Shown: positions 39,016 to 48,139 of the stretch, in pieces
Numbering within the stretch: position 1 is the first letter of the stretch
Layout of the letters: each line of letters opens with the position of its first letter
Assembly: GCA_025358125.1 (NCBI GenBank)
Contig: JANYKS010000103.1
Span: forward strand, 25,561-89,560
DNA from: Actinomycetes bacterium
Lineage (GTDB): Bacteria; Actinomycetota; Acidimicrobiia; Acidimicrobiales; Ilumatobacteraceae
Direction of reading: 5' to 3'
Length of the DNA stretch: 64,000 nt
The notes under the pieces: model-generated
What the model saw: the letters and a program-made list of their open reading frames with translations, nothing else
The model's database searches: none
Told to the model about the DNA's origin: nothing
Position numbers and translations under genes: made by a program

Positions 39016-41463
39016 ATGGGACCGTTTGCAGGACTGCGAGTGATCGACCTGTCACCGAATCGCGTCGGTGCTCAAATCAGTCAGCTGTTCGCCGATTTCG
39101 GTGCCGATGTCGTCCAGATCGAGCCGCCCGGCGGCGCCGTCATCCGCCACCACGCCGCCTATCCCTTCTGGGGCCGCGGCAAGCGCAGCATCGTGCTCGA
39201 CATCCGTGATCAGAGCGACCGGCGCGTGATTCGCGACCTCGCCCGATCGTGCGACGTCTTGATCGAAACCCACCGGCCTGGCGTGCTCGACGATCGTGGT
39301 CTCGGCTACGCCGAGCTGAAGGCCGACAACCCGCGGCTCATCTACACGTCGGTCACCGGCTTCGGACGCGAGGGCCCCTACGCAAACGCTCCTGGTTACG
39401 AGGGTGTCGTTCAGGCCAAGCTCGGTGTGTTCCATACGTTCCGGCGAATGAGCCCGTACACCGTGCCGCCGTTCGTCAACGTGCCCTTCGCGTCATTCGC
39501 CGCAAGCCAGGTCGCGCTGCATGGCATTCTCGCCGCGCTCGTCGAACGCGACTTCAGTGGAGCCGGCCAGTGGGTCGAGACCAACCTGGTGCAGGCGTTC
39601 ACCACGCTCGATACCTGGGCCTGGTTCGAGTACATGATCGCCGACCGCTGGCCTGACGCCTTCCACAAGTCCGACCCGTACGACGCTTCTGGTCGGCCGG
39701 CGAGCCCGTTCACGTTCATGCTGATGGTGTGTCTCACCAAGGACGGCAGCTGGCTCCAGTTCGCGTCCGTGGCGGCGCACCTGTACGCCGCAGTCATGAG
39801 GGCGCTCGGCCTCGACTGGATGTTCGCCGACGAGCAATGGCAGGGGCTGCCGGTGTTCGGCGAGGACGCGGACAAACGGCAGGCGCTGTGGACCAAGATG
39901 CTCGAGGCGACCCGCAGCAAGACGCTCGACGAATGGCGCCAGATCTTCGACGAGGACGGCAACGTGTTCGCCGAGCAGTTCCGGAGTGGCCCCTCAGCGC
40001 TCGAGCACCCACAGTTGTTGCACGACGGGTTCGTGGTCGAGATCGACGATGCCGAGCGCGGGCGGGTCCGCCAGCCTGCTGCGATCGTGAAAGCGAGTGG
40101 TACGCCGGCCGATCTCGGGCGCAGTGCCCCGAAGCTCGACGAACACCGCGAGGCGATCCTCGCGATGGCCGCCGAGTCTGACAGAGGAGAGGCTGTACCG
40201 GACGAGTCGGTCGAAGTTCCGAGTGGTCTACCGCTCGCCGGGATCACGATCCTCGAACTCGCGACTCTGTTCGCAGCGCCTCACGGCACCACCATGCTGA
40301 CCGACCTCGGCGCCCGTGTGATCAAGGTCGAGCCGTTGTCCGGCGACGCGATCCGCAACATCATTCCGTTCCCGGAATCGGGAGGCGCCAAGGTGATGCA
40401 GGGCAAGGAAAGCATCGCGGTCGATCTCTCCACGATTGAGGGCCTTGCCGTCGTCCAGCAGCTGGCGAGCGGGGCCGACGTCGTCGTGCAGGGCTATCGC
40501 GCCGGGGCGATGAAGAAACTCGGTCTCGACTACGAGTCGGTGAAGCTGCGCAACCCCGACGTCATCTACGTGAACGCACCTGGGTACGGTGTCGACGGCC
40601 CGTACGGCAACAAGCCCGCCTACGCGCCCAGCATCGGCGCCGCCAGCGGTATCCCGCTCGCCAACGTGGGATCGACGGTCGAGGAGCGCCCCGACCTGAC
40701 CATGGATCAGATCCAAGACGGTGCCCGGCGGCTGTCGGCGGCCGGCGCGTTGGCGAACGCGCAAGCCGACGGTTTCGCGGCCCTCGGTGTCGCGACGGCG
40801 ATCTTGTTCGGTCTTGTGGCGCGTCGACGTGGTGCTGGCGGCCAGGAGTTGTTCTCGTCGATGCTCAACACGGGCGCCCACGCGATGTCGGCCCAGGCCG
40901 TCACATACCCAGGCGCGCCCAGGGAACCGGCCCCCGACGCCGAATTGCGCGGCCTCGGGGCGCTGTACCGCATCTACGACGCAGCCGATGGCTACGTGTT
41001 CCTTGCCTCCCCGAGCGATGTCGAATGGAACCAGCTCGCAACGGCCCTCGCTCCCTACACCGGAGCGGCCGGAGATCCACGCTTCGCCGACGCCGCGTTG
41101 CGACGTTCCAACACCACGGCGCTGATCGAAGCGCTTGCAGGCGTATTCGCGGCGAAGTCGGCGCCCGACTGGGAAGACGAACTGCTGCCGCAAGGCATCG
41201 CGTGCGTCGCGCTCAACACCGACTCCATCGAATCGTTGATGTACGACGACTCGTTCGGCCGCGCCAGCGGGTACGTGGTCGACGTCACCCACCCCACGTT
41301 CGATGAGCACCTTCGGCTTGCTCCGTACCTCCGATTCTCCCGGTCGAAGACGCAGGCCCTGCCAGGCGTGCTCGCGGGCCAGCACACCGACGAGATCCTG
41401 ACTCGGCTCGGTCGGACCGCCGACGAGATTGCCGACCTGCGCTCGCGCAACGTGGTTGGCTGA
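39016..41463 (+). CDS. Two-domain family III CoA-transferase (CaiB/BaiF-like)
   Basis: An 815-residue protein from ATG 39016 with GGGAGGGGG upstream. It contains two complete family III modules in tandem (about 1-395 and 407-815). Each has a LxGLRVIDLS-type start (FAGLRVIDLSPNRVG; LAGITILELATLFAAP), an acyl-CoA loop and SVTGFGREGPYA/NAPGYGVDGPYG. At the usual catalytic Asp position domain 1 reads PFASFAAS and domain 2 NAQADGFAAL, so neither keeps the Asp in register by eye. It may be a hydratase/racemase-like variant or use a shifted residue. Followed by a TetR gene. Confidence 0.88.
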   Translation: MGPFAGLRVIDLSPNRVGAQISQLFADFGADVVQIEPPGGAVIRHHAAYPFWGRGKRSIVLDIRDQSDRRVIRDLARSCDVLIETHRPGVLDDRGLGYAELKADNPRLIYTSVTGFGREGPYANAPGYEGVVQAKLGVFHTFRRMSPYTVPPFVNVPFASFAASQVALHGILAALVERDFSGAGQWVETNLVQAFTTLDTWAWFEYMIADRWPDAFHKSDPYDASGRPASPFTFMLMVCLTKDGSWLQFASVAAHLYAAVMRALGLDWMFADEQWQGLPVFGEDADKRQALWTKMLEATRSKTLDEWRQIFDEDGNVFAEQFRSGPSALEHPQLLHDGFVVEIDDAERGRVRQPAAIVKASGTPADLGRSAPKLDEHREAILAMAAESDRGEAVPDESVEVPSGLPLAGITILELATLFAAPHGTTMLTDLGARVIKVEPLSGDAIRNIIPFPESGGAKVMQGKESIAVDLSTIEGLAVVQQLASGADVVVQGYRAGAMKKLGLDYESVKLRNPDVIYVNAPGYGVDGPYGNKPAYAPSIGAASGIPLANVGSTVEERPDLTMDQIQDGARRLSAAGALANAQADGFAALGVATAILFGLVARRRGAGGQELFSSMLNTGAHAMSAQAVTYPGAPREPAPDAELRGLGALYRIYDAADGYVFLASPSDVEWNQLATALAPYTGAAGDPRFADAALRRSNTTALIEALAGVFAAKSAPDWEDELLPQGIACVALNTDSIESLMYDDSFGRASGYVVDVTHPTFDEHLRLAPYLRFSRSKTQALPGVLAGQHTDEILTRLGRTADEIADLRSRNVVG

Positions 41464-41481
41464 CCGAGCCGGGACGATGCG

Positions 41482-42105
41482 GTGACCGGCACGACCTCGC
41501 TGACACGGACCGAGCGGCAACGTCTCGAACGCGACGTCATCCTCAGGGCTGCGTTCGGTCTGATCGGTCGTTCACGCGACGAGGCCGTTTCGGTGCAGCA
41601 GATCCTCGATTCTGCCGAGCTGTCGACGCGCGCCTTCTACCGGCACTTCCGTTCCAAGGACGAGCTGATCCTGACGATGTTTCGGACCGCCGCCGATCGG
41701 GTTGCGGCCGAGATGTCCGAGGTTATCGCCCGGGCAGATGGTCCGGCCGCAGCGGTCGAGGCTTGGATCCACCGCCAGCTCGCCGTGGTGTACGACCCGA
41801 AGCGCGCTCGCCAGACATCGGTGCTCACGTCGGCGGAAGCGCGCGCAGCGGTGGGGTTCGATCAGGTGGATCAAGAGGCGGCCACGGTGCGGCGCACAAT
41901 GCTGGCCGAAGTGATCCGGCGCGGCAAGCGCGAGGGCGCGTTCCCACTTGCGGAGCAACCGGACGAGGATGCGCGGGCCGTCACGAGCGTCGTCGGCGGG
42001 CTGATCCAAGCCCGGCTGGTTGGTGACACCGGACCGGGCTGGGCCGAGGCGACGTTGCACACCACCCGTCTGTTCCTGCGCGCGTTCGGGGCTGCCAACA
42101 CGTGA
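41482..42105 (+). CDS. TetR-family regulator
   Basis: A 207-residue protein from GTG 41482. The HTH ends VQQILDSAELSTRAFYRHFRSKDEL, giving the typical YRHF signature, with the ligand domain after MFRTAADRVAAEM. It lies between the CoA-transferase gene and the metallophosphoesterase/thiolase operon. Near-identical operator-like sites precede both. Confidence 0.92.
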   Translation: MTGTTSLTRTERQRLERDVILRAAFGLIGRSRDEAVSVQQILDSAELSTRAFYRHFRSKDELILTMFRTAADRVAAEMSEVIARADGPAAAVEAWIHRQLAVVYDPKRARQTSVLTSAEARAAVGFDQVDQEAATVRRTMLAEVIRRGKREGAFPLAEQPDEDARAVTSVVGGLIQARLVGDTGPGWAEATLHTTRLFLRAFGAANT

Positions 42106-42112
42106 AACGAGT

Positions 42113-42127
42113 GAAAATGTCATTTTC
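42113..42127. promoter_or_regulatory. Palindromic operator GAAAATG-T-CATTTTC
   Basis: A perfect 7-bp inverted repeat around one base, just after the TetR stop and 68 bp before the next start. Same element as 38945-38959. It probably controls the metallophosphoesterase/thiolase/DUF35/amidohydrolase operon. Confidence 0.6.
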
Positions 42128-42194
42128 ATTCCCCTCCACTTTGTGGTAGTGTCAACATCGATAGCCGTCGAGCCGGCGTCAGGAGGGAAGCCAC

Positions 42195-42823
42195 GTGCGA
42201 ATCGGAATCGTCTCCGACATCCACGCAACGCGGACGGCCTCGCCTGTGCCCTCGGGCGGATGGGCGCCGTCGACCTGCTCCTGTGCGCCGGCGACATCGT
42301 CGAGGAGTTCCGGTTCAGCAACGAGACGGTTGCGATCCTGCGTGACCGCGACGCGTGTTGCGTCCTCGGCAACCACGACCTCGGCCTGCTCTCTGCGCAC
42401 GGCGAACGGGCCCGCAACGCTGCCCACGTCGACGCCGAGTTGGTCGACTGGCTGGCCTCGAACCCACTGGTGGTGGAACTCGATGTCGCCGGCAAGCGAT
42501 TGCTGATGACCCACGCCAGCCCCTGCCAACCGCGAACGCAGTACGTTCTGCCCGATTCGCCAGAACTGAGGCGCATCGGCGAGGTCGACGCCGATTTCGT
42601 GGTGATCGGCCACACCCACAAACAGTTCGTGCAGCGGGTCGGCCGCCCGCTCGTGATCAACCCGGGCTCCGTCGGCCAAGCCCGCGATCACGCCAACGGA
42701 AAACGACTCTCGTACGCGGTGCTCGATCCTGCGACCGGTCGCGTCGAGATCGACAACTACCTGATCGACGAACACCAACACCGGGCCGCGGAACCGTGCG
42801 GCGCAGGAAGAGCCACAAACTGA
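42195..42823 (+). pseudogene. Metallophosphoesterase (YfcE-like) with one-base frameshift
   Basis: The start GTG 42195 (ribosome site AGGAGGG) gives RIGIVSDIHA, the metal-binding opening of calcineurin-like phosphoesterases. Immediately after GCA the frame is lost. Adding one A at about 42225 (GCAAC to GCAAAC) restores HAN followed by DGLACALGRMGAVDLLLCAGD, then VLGNHDLG, IGHTHKQF and VINPGSVGQ to a stop at 42823. The complete product would be 209 residues. The lost base lies in a short A run, so a sequencing error is as likely as a real mutation. The stop overlaps the thiolase start. Confidence 0.82.
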
Positions 42824-44043
42824 TGACGATCAAGGACAAAGCGGCGATCGTCGGAGTCGGCGCGACGCCGTATTTCAAGCGGGGCCAGTCGTTTCCGGAA
42901 AGCGAGTTCTCGATGGCGTGCACAGCCATCCTCGCCGCCCTCGAAGACGCCGGCCTCACCGTCAACGACCTCGACGGCTTCTCGATCTACTCGAGTTCGT
43001 GCGACCCGGCCGCGGTGGGTGCTGAGCTCGGCGTGCCCGAAATCCGGTGGGCGACGACCACCACGTCGGGCGGTGGTGGCTGCGCCGGCGCCCTCGGTGT
43101 GGCAGCGGCGGCGATCGACGGGGGCATGGCCACGACGGTTGTCACGTTGATGACCCTGCAGCAGCTCAACAAGCGGCTCGGCGGGTCCGCGGTCGGGGGC
43201 GTGCTGGCATACGCGATGATGTCCGACAGCGCAAGTCCCTATGGGGGCAGCGGCGTGCCGCCGTCGGCTGCGTTCACGGCCAACAACGGGTTGCTGTCGC
43301 CCGGTCACAGCTTCGCCCAGATCGCGTCACGCCACATGCACCTCTACGGCACCAAGCGTGAGCATTTTGCGGAGGTCTGCATCTCGACCCGCGACAACGC
43401 CATCAAGCGCCCGACGGCGTTGCGGACCGAGCCGATCACTCTCGACGATTACTTCAACGCACGCATGATCAACGACCCACTCTGTCTGTTCGACTACACG
43501 ATGGAAAGCGATGGCGCGGTCGCTGTGATCACCACATCGGTCGAGCGCGCCAAGGATCTCAAGCAGCCGCCCGTGACCATCATGGCGTCGGCGCACGGCG
43601 GCTCCGGCCGATGGGGGCCGGCATTGTTCCGGTACTTCCAGACCCCCGACGACGAGTTCGCCTCGTCGGGTCACCGCCCTGTCGCGAAGCGCATCTTCGA
43701 GATGGCCGGCATCGGGCCCGAAGACGTCGACGTCGCCCTGCTGTATGACCACTTTTCGCCGATGGTCATCATGCAGCTCGAGGATTACGGCTTCTGCCCG
43801 ATCGGAGAAGGCGGCCCGTTCGTCGCCGACGGCAACATCCGCTACGGCACCGGCTCGATCCCGGTCAACACCCATGGCGGCAACCTGTCGGAGGCCTACA
43901 TCATCGGCATGACCCACGTACGCGAAGCCGTCGAGCAGCTGCGCGGCACGGCCGTCAACCAGGTCGAGGGAGCGGAGATCGCTCTCGTCACGGGCGGCCC
44001 GGCGGGGCTTCCCGTTTCCGGAACACTCTTGAGGAAAGGCTGA
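42823..44043 (+). CDS. Thiolase-family lipid-transfer-type protein (acetyl-CoA acetyltransferase-like)
   Basis: A 406-residue thiolase-fold protein from ATG 42823. KAAIVGVGATPYFKR starts the fold, TTTSGGGGCAGALGVAAAAI takes the place of the nucleophile loop, and NTHGGNLSEAYIIGM is the conserved C-terminal His motif. The usual Cys-containing N-terminal motif is replaced by a Gly-rich one with a Cys, as in SCP-x/Ltp2-like members that act with a DUF35 partner in retro-aldol cleavage of steroid side chains. The DUF35 gene follows after 5 bp. Confidence 0.9.
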   Translation: MTIKDKAAIVGVGATPYFKRGQSFPESEFSMACTAILAALEDAGLTVNDLDGFSIYSSSCDPAAVGAELGVPEIRWATTTTSGGGGCAGALGVAAAAIDGGMATTVVTLMTLQQLNKRLGGSAVGGVLAYAMMSDSASPYGGSGVPPSAAFTANNGLLSPGHSFAQIASRHMHLYGTKREHFAEVCISTRDNAIKRPTALRTEPITLDDYFNARMINDPLCLFDYTMESDGAVAVITTSVERAKDLKQPPVTIMASAHGGSGRWGPALFRYFQTPDDEFASSGHRPVAKRIFEMAGIGPEDVDVALLYDHFSPMVIMQLEDYGFCPIGEGGPFVADGNIRYGTGSIPVNTHGGNLSEAYIIGMTHVREAVEQLRGTAVNQVEGAEIALVTGGPAGLPVSGTLLRKG

Positions 44044-44048
44044 GCCGA

Positions 44049-44504
44049 ATGAGCACCGATTTTGGCGAACTCACTCCGGGCGTGTTCCCGAGCATCCTGA
44101 AAGAGACCAACGCCGACTACCTCACCCAGCCCTTCTGGGACGCAGCCAGGCAAGACCGCCTCGTCGCACCGAAGTGCTCGAATTGCGGCACCTTCCGGCT
44201 GCCGCCGTCGGCGTATTGCTTCAACTGTCAGCAGCGCGGCATCGACTGGGTCGAGCTGCCGGGCACGGCCACTATCTACAGCTTCACCATCGTTCGTCAC
44301 CCACTGCATCCGGATCTCGCCCCGATCTGCCCGTACGTGTCGGGTGTCGTCGAACTCGACGGCACGCAGGGCGCGGGCGCTCGGATGCTCGTGAACATCA
44401 TCGACGTCGACGTCGAGAACGTGAAGATCGGTGACCGTGTCGAAATCGTCTTCGAGCACGTCAACGATGAGATGTCGACACCGCGATTCCGCCCGGTCCG
44501 CTGA
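44049..44504 (+). CDS. DUF35 OB-fold/zinc-ribbon protein
   Basis: A 151-residue protein with a zinc ribbon CSNCGTFRLPPSAYCFNC (two CxxC pairs) and an OB domain (ATIYSFTIVRHPLHPDLA). DUF35 proteins bind and activate thiolase-fold enzymes; the Ltp2-DUF35 pair of steroid catabolism is the best-known example. Adjacent position to the thiolase gene supports a stable complex. Confidence 0.93.
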   Translation: MSTDFGELTPGVFPSILKETNADYLTQPFWDAARQDRLVAPKCSNCGTFRLPPSAYCFNCQQRGIDWVELPGTATIYSFTIVRHPLHPDLAPICPYVSGVVELDGTQGAGARMLVNIIDVDVENVKIGDRVEIVFEHVNDEMSTPRFRPVR

Positions 44505-44544
44505 CCGACCGACCATCGAATCAACAACTCACCAGGAGGACACC

Positions 44545-45672
44545 ATGACCAAGATCTGGGCCAACTCCGGCGACTCGCACCTCGTCGAGCCGGCCGACCT
44601 GTTCACCACCGCCCTGCCGCCCGAGGTGGCGGCACGGATGCCGCGCAGCGTCAAGGACGACGACGGCAAGCACGAGACGTTGTACGTCGATGGCCAGGCG
44701 TTCCGACGGCGCATGCCTCGCGCAGCGATGCTCACGGATTCCGAGGGCAAGACCGTCGAACAACGTGCCCCGGGCGCCAACGACATGAGCCTGCGCCTGA
44801 TCGACCTCGACCAGGAAGGTATCTGGGCCGAGTTGGTCTACCCGTCGATCGGCATCTGGATGTCGTCCATCCAGGACCCCGACCTGCTCGCCGCAGGTTG
44901 TCGCGCCGTCAACGACTGGGCGATCGGGTATCAGCGGTTCAACGACCGGTACGTGTGCGCAGCCACGATCCCGCTTCTCAACGCGGAGCACGCCGTCGCC
45001 GAGGTCCACCGGGTCGCCGCGATGGACTTCAAGGCCGGCTACCTGTCGGTCACGCCGTGCCTCGGCGCACCCGACTGGAACGACGACGTGTGGAAGCCGC
45101 TGTGGGCGGCGCTCGAGGAGACCGGCATCGTCGTCGCGTTCCACGTCGGTACCGAGGCCCATGACGCGGCGTCGTTCCACGGCGGCTACTTCCGTGGGCC
45201 CGGCGGCGCCCTCATCAACTACGTCGAGACGACGTACGGCGGCCAGCGAGCCGTGACGAAGATGATCGCAGCTGGCGTGTTCGATCGACATCCGGATCTC
45301 AAGGTCATCGTGTCAGAGGGCGGGGCCACCTGGGGGCCGTTCATCGCCGATCGCCTCGACGAGGGGTACCGCCAGCATGCCTCTGCGGTGCGCCCCCCGC
45401 TGCGTCGACTGCCGAGCGAATATCTCTACGAGAACGTGTATGCGTCGTTTCAGCACGACTCGTCGGCAGTGAAGGCCATGACCGCAATGGGCTGGAAGAA
45501 CGTGTGTTGGGGCAGCGACTACCCGCACCTCGAGGGCACGTTCGGGCACACCCAAAAGACGCTCCACGAGCTGTTCGACGACGTCGCTCCGGCTGATCGG
45601 CGCCGGATCACCGTCGGGGCGTTCTCCGAGTTGTTCCCGCACGTTCCGCCGGCCCCCGCCGACGAGGACTGA
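44545..45672 (+). CDS. Amidohydrolase-family (amidohydrolase_2) enzyme
   Basis: A 375-residue protein from ATG 44545 with a CAGGAGG ribosome site. SGDSHLVEPADLF replaces the HxH start with a DSH motif, FHVGTEAHD gives a metal His, VSEGGATW follows, and CWGSDYPHLEGTFG holds the catalytic Asp. ACMSD-like relatives act on ring-cleavage or carboxylated products. Location next to the thiolase/DUF35 pair suggests a hydrolytic step in the same pathway. Confidence 0.92.
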   Translation: MTKIWANSGDSHLVEPADLFTTALPPEVAARMPRSVKDDDGKHETLYVDGQAFRRRMPRAAMLTDSEGKTVEQRAPGANDMSLRLIDLDQEGIWAELVYPSIGIWMSSIQDPDLLAAGCRAVNDWAIGYQRFNDRYVCAATIPLLNAEHAVAEVHRVAAMDFKAGYLSVTPCLGAPDWNDDVWKPLWAALEETGIVVAFHVGTEAHDAASFHGGYFRGPGGALINYVETTYGGQRAVTKMIAAGVFDRHPDLKVIVSEGGATWGPFIADRLDEGYRQHASAVRPPLRRLPSEYLYENVYASFQHDSSAVKAMTAMGWKNVCWGSDYPHLEGTFGHTQKTLHELFDDVAPADRRRITVGAFSELFPHVPPAPADED

Positions 45673-45674
45673 AC

Positions 45675-45959
45675 GTGGGCGACCTGGTCTGCACCCACCG
45701 GGACGGCCACGTACTGGTCGTCACGATGCAGCGCGAGGCCCTCGACGCTGCGTTGGTGCTTGCACACCGGATCTGTCGAAACGCCCCGATGGCGGTGCAG
45801 GCCTGCCTGGCCGCAATCGACACCCAACTCGCGGCCGACGCCGATCTCGGCTGGGCCGCGACGCAACGGGCGAAGGCCGTGATCACCGGCAGCGAGGATG
45901 CCGCCGAAGGCGTACGTTCGTTCCTGGAGAAGCGCCAGCCCGTGTGGAAGGCCCGCTGA
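45675..45959 (+). pseudogene. Enoyl-CoA hydratase with large in-frame internal deletion
   Basis: The 94-residue frame starts at GTG 45675. It joins the first strands of a crotonase fold (DLVCTHRDGHVLVVTMQRE) straight to the last helices (ALVLAHRICRNAPMAVQA ... FLEKRQPVW). About 160-170 residues with both oxyanion-hole segments are missing. The junction is in frame and there is no internal stop, so a short protein may still be made, but it cannot be a working hydratase. Confidence 0.8.
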
Positions 45960-45970
45960 CTCGGCCGTCA

Positions 45971-47158
45971 TCAATGCGGCTTTGGCTCGCGGGGCAGGCC
46001 GAGAGCACGTTCACCGAGCAGGTTGCGCATGATCTCGTTGCTTCCTCCCGAGATGGTGTACGCCTTGGCGTAGAGGAACTCGTCTTGCCAGTGGCCGTGA
46101 TCGACGGCTTCGGGGTCATCGGTGGCCAACGCGCCGCGGATGCCCTGGATCTCGATGCCGAGGTAGGAGAGGTCTTGGTTCAAGACAGCGAAGCCGAGCT
46201 TGATCAGGGGGGCGTCGGCCTCGTTGAACTTTCCCCGCAGTCGTCGGTCGACCGCGGCCTCCGACATCAGGGTCGCGATCTCCACCCGCGCGGTGAAGTC
46301 AGCGAGTTGTTGACGGATCACCGGGTCGTCGGCGATCGTCCCCGTTCCCGACGGCGTCGCCTTCGCATACGTGATGAGCGCGTCGAGGTTCTGGCGGAGT
46401 CGAATGACGAGCGCGCCAACGCCTGCCCGCTCCGATGCCAAGCTCGTGGTGGCGATCATCCAGCCCTGGCCGAGGTCACCGATGAGGGCGTCGGCAGGTA
46501 CATGGACGTCGTCGAAGAACACTTCGTTGAAATCCGAGGTGCCGGTCATCTCGCGCAGCGGCCGAACGGTGACTCCCGGCAGGGACATGTCGAACGCAAA
46601 GGCACTGATGCCTGCGTGCTTGGCCACCGACGGATCGCTGCGGGCGAGTAGGTATCCCATGTCGGAGAACGCGGCGTTCGTGCTCCAGACCTTCTGGCCG
46701 TTGACGACGAAGTAGTCGCCGTCGCGGATCGCTGTGGTACGCATCGACGCGAGGTCGCTGCCGGCGTCGGGCTCACTGAACAGCTGACACCAGACGTGTT
46801 CGTATCTGCGGATCTTGGGCAGGTACTCGACCTGTTGGTCGTGGGTACCGAAGTGCAACAACGCATGGGCCGCCAGCCTGCCGGCGCCGATCGGAGTCGG
46901 GGCCAGGGCCTTGGCGAACTCCTCGGTGACGATCAGTTCCTCGACCGCGCGGAAGTCCGAGCGTCCGCCGAACTCGACCGGCCACTCGGCGCCTTCGAAC
47001 CCCGCCTCGTACACCTGTCGACTCCAATCTCGCAGGACCCTCGACTCCGCTTGGTCTTCCGGTGACCGGGTGCCGACCCGATACGGCAGGTCTGGCGCGT
47101 TGGCCGCGATGAAATCGCGGATGCGCTGGCGGAACGCCGGCTCGTCGAACTCAGTCAT
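45971..47158 (-). CDS. Acyl-CoA dehydrogenase
   Basis: A 395-residue enzyme from ATG 47158. WCQLFSEPDAGSDLASMRTTA and GQKVWSTNAAFSDM are the FAD and substrate core, FNEVFFDDVHVPADALIG follows, and the C-terminus has TISGGSNEIMRNLLGERALGLPREP. It starts WPVEFGGRSDF like FadE proteins of steroid and branched-chain catabolism. Divergent from an SDR gene, with a TGAC-N6-GTCA dyad between them. Confidence 0.94.
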   Translation of the reverse strand: MTEFDEPAFRQRIRDFIAANAPDLPYRVGTRSPEDQAESRVLRDWSRQVYEAGFEGAEWPVEFGGRSDFRAVEELIVTEEFAKALAPTPIGAGRLAAHALLHFGTHDQQVEYLPKIRRYEHVWCQLFSEPDAGSDLASMRTTAIRDGDYFVVNGQKVWSTNAAFSDMGYLLARSDPSVAKHAGISAFAFDMSLPGVTVRPLREMTGTSDFNEVFFDDVHVPADALIGDLGQGWMIATTSLASERAGVGALVIRLRQNLDALITYAKATPSGTGTIADDPVIRQQLADFTARVEIATLMSEAAVDRRLRGKFNEADAPLIKLGFAVLNQDLSYLGIEIQGIRGALATDDPEAVDHGHWQDEFLYAKAYTISGGSNEIMRNLLGERALGLPREPKPH

Positions 47159-47199
47159 CGGTCCCCTTATGGATTCTCGAACTGCTCCGGATAGTAATC

Positions 47200-47213
47200 T
47201 GACGACTATGTCA
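47200..47213. promoter_or_regulatory. TGAC-N6-GTCA dyad (copy 1)
   Basis: TGACGACTATGTCA lies in the 75-bp divergent gap between the acyl-CoA dehydrogenase and SDR genes. The same arms and 6-nt spacing recur at 51031 and 51868, each just upstream of an SDR gene, suggesting one regulator for this catabolic block. Confidence 0.5.
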
Positions 47214-47233
47214 AATTCGCAGGGGAGCCTTTC

Positions 47234-48078
47234 GTGTTCGATCTGACCGGTAAGGCCGTGGTGGTGACCGGCGGGGGCGTGGCATCGGCCGCGGCATTTC
47301 GCGGGCGATGGCGAAGTGTGGCGCGTCGGTGGTCGTCGCCGGGCGCAGCGTCGGATTCCTGAACGACACCGTCGAAGAGTTGCGATCACTCGGGCGGACG
47401 GCGATCGCGCTGCCCACCGACGTCACGAGTGCCGCCGACATCGATCGGTTGGTACAGACGACACTCGATGAGTTCGGAGCGATCGACTGCTGGGTCAACA
47501 ACGCCGGCAGCGCGAACGCGGCCGATGTCGGTCCACTCATCGATCTCGACGAACGGCAATGGGACGCTGTCGTCGATCTCAATCTGAAATGGACGTTCTT
47601 CAGCGCCCAGGCGGCGGCCAGGGCGATGTTGCACCGCGGGGGATCGATCGTGAACATCTCGTCACGCAGCGGCTCGCAGCCGTGCCCGAGGACCGGCCAC
47701 TACGGCGCGGCGAAGGCAGGCGTGGAGAGCCTCACGGCGACCATGGCCGCCGAGTGGGGTCACCACGGCATCCGCGTGAACGCGGTCGCCCCCGGGTTGG
47801 TGCCGACCGAGGAGAGCCTCGCGCCCGGTGGCTCGATGAGCCGCCCGAGCCGCGTCGCGCGTCAGATCGAGACCGTGCCGCTGCGCCGCCTCGGCACGGT
47901 CGACGACATCGGCGCAGTGTGCGCCTTCCTGGCGACGGACGAGGCGAGCTGGCTGACCGGTGAGGTCATCCAGGTGCACGGCGGCAGCCGGATTCCCGTG
48001 GGATACCTCGCCTACATGCACCACATCACCGAGCAGCTCGCAGACGAGCAGGCCGCAGACGCCGCCGACAGCGGCTGA
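47234..48078 (+). pseudogene. Short-chain dehydrogenase/reductase with one-base frameshift in a G run
   Basis: GTG 47234 gives VFDLTGKAVVVTGGG, the SDR start, but the frame then fails. Inserting one G in the run at 47273-47277 restores VTGGGRGIGRGISRAMAKCG and the rest: VNNAGSANAADVG, ISSRSGSQP, YGAAKAGVE, VNAVAPGLV, LTGEVIQVHGG. The intact product would have 281 residues. A homopolymer error in the sequence is quite possible, so the gene may be functional. Confidence 0.82.
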
Positions 48079-48139
48079 AGCGCGGAGCCGGGCGGCTGCG
48101 CGGGGAACCCGGTCATTGCCTGCGACGACGTGTCCGCGA

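Noticed and set aside
42195..42823. Selenocysteine or recoding to explain the broken metallophosphoesterase
   Set aside because: The break is a frame change, not an in-frame TGA, and the repaired sequence needs one extra base.
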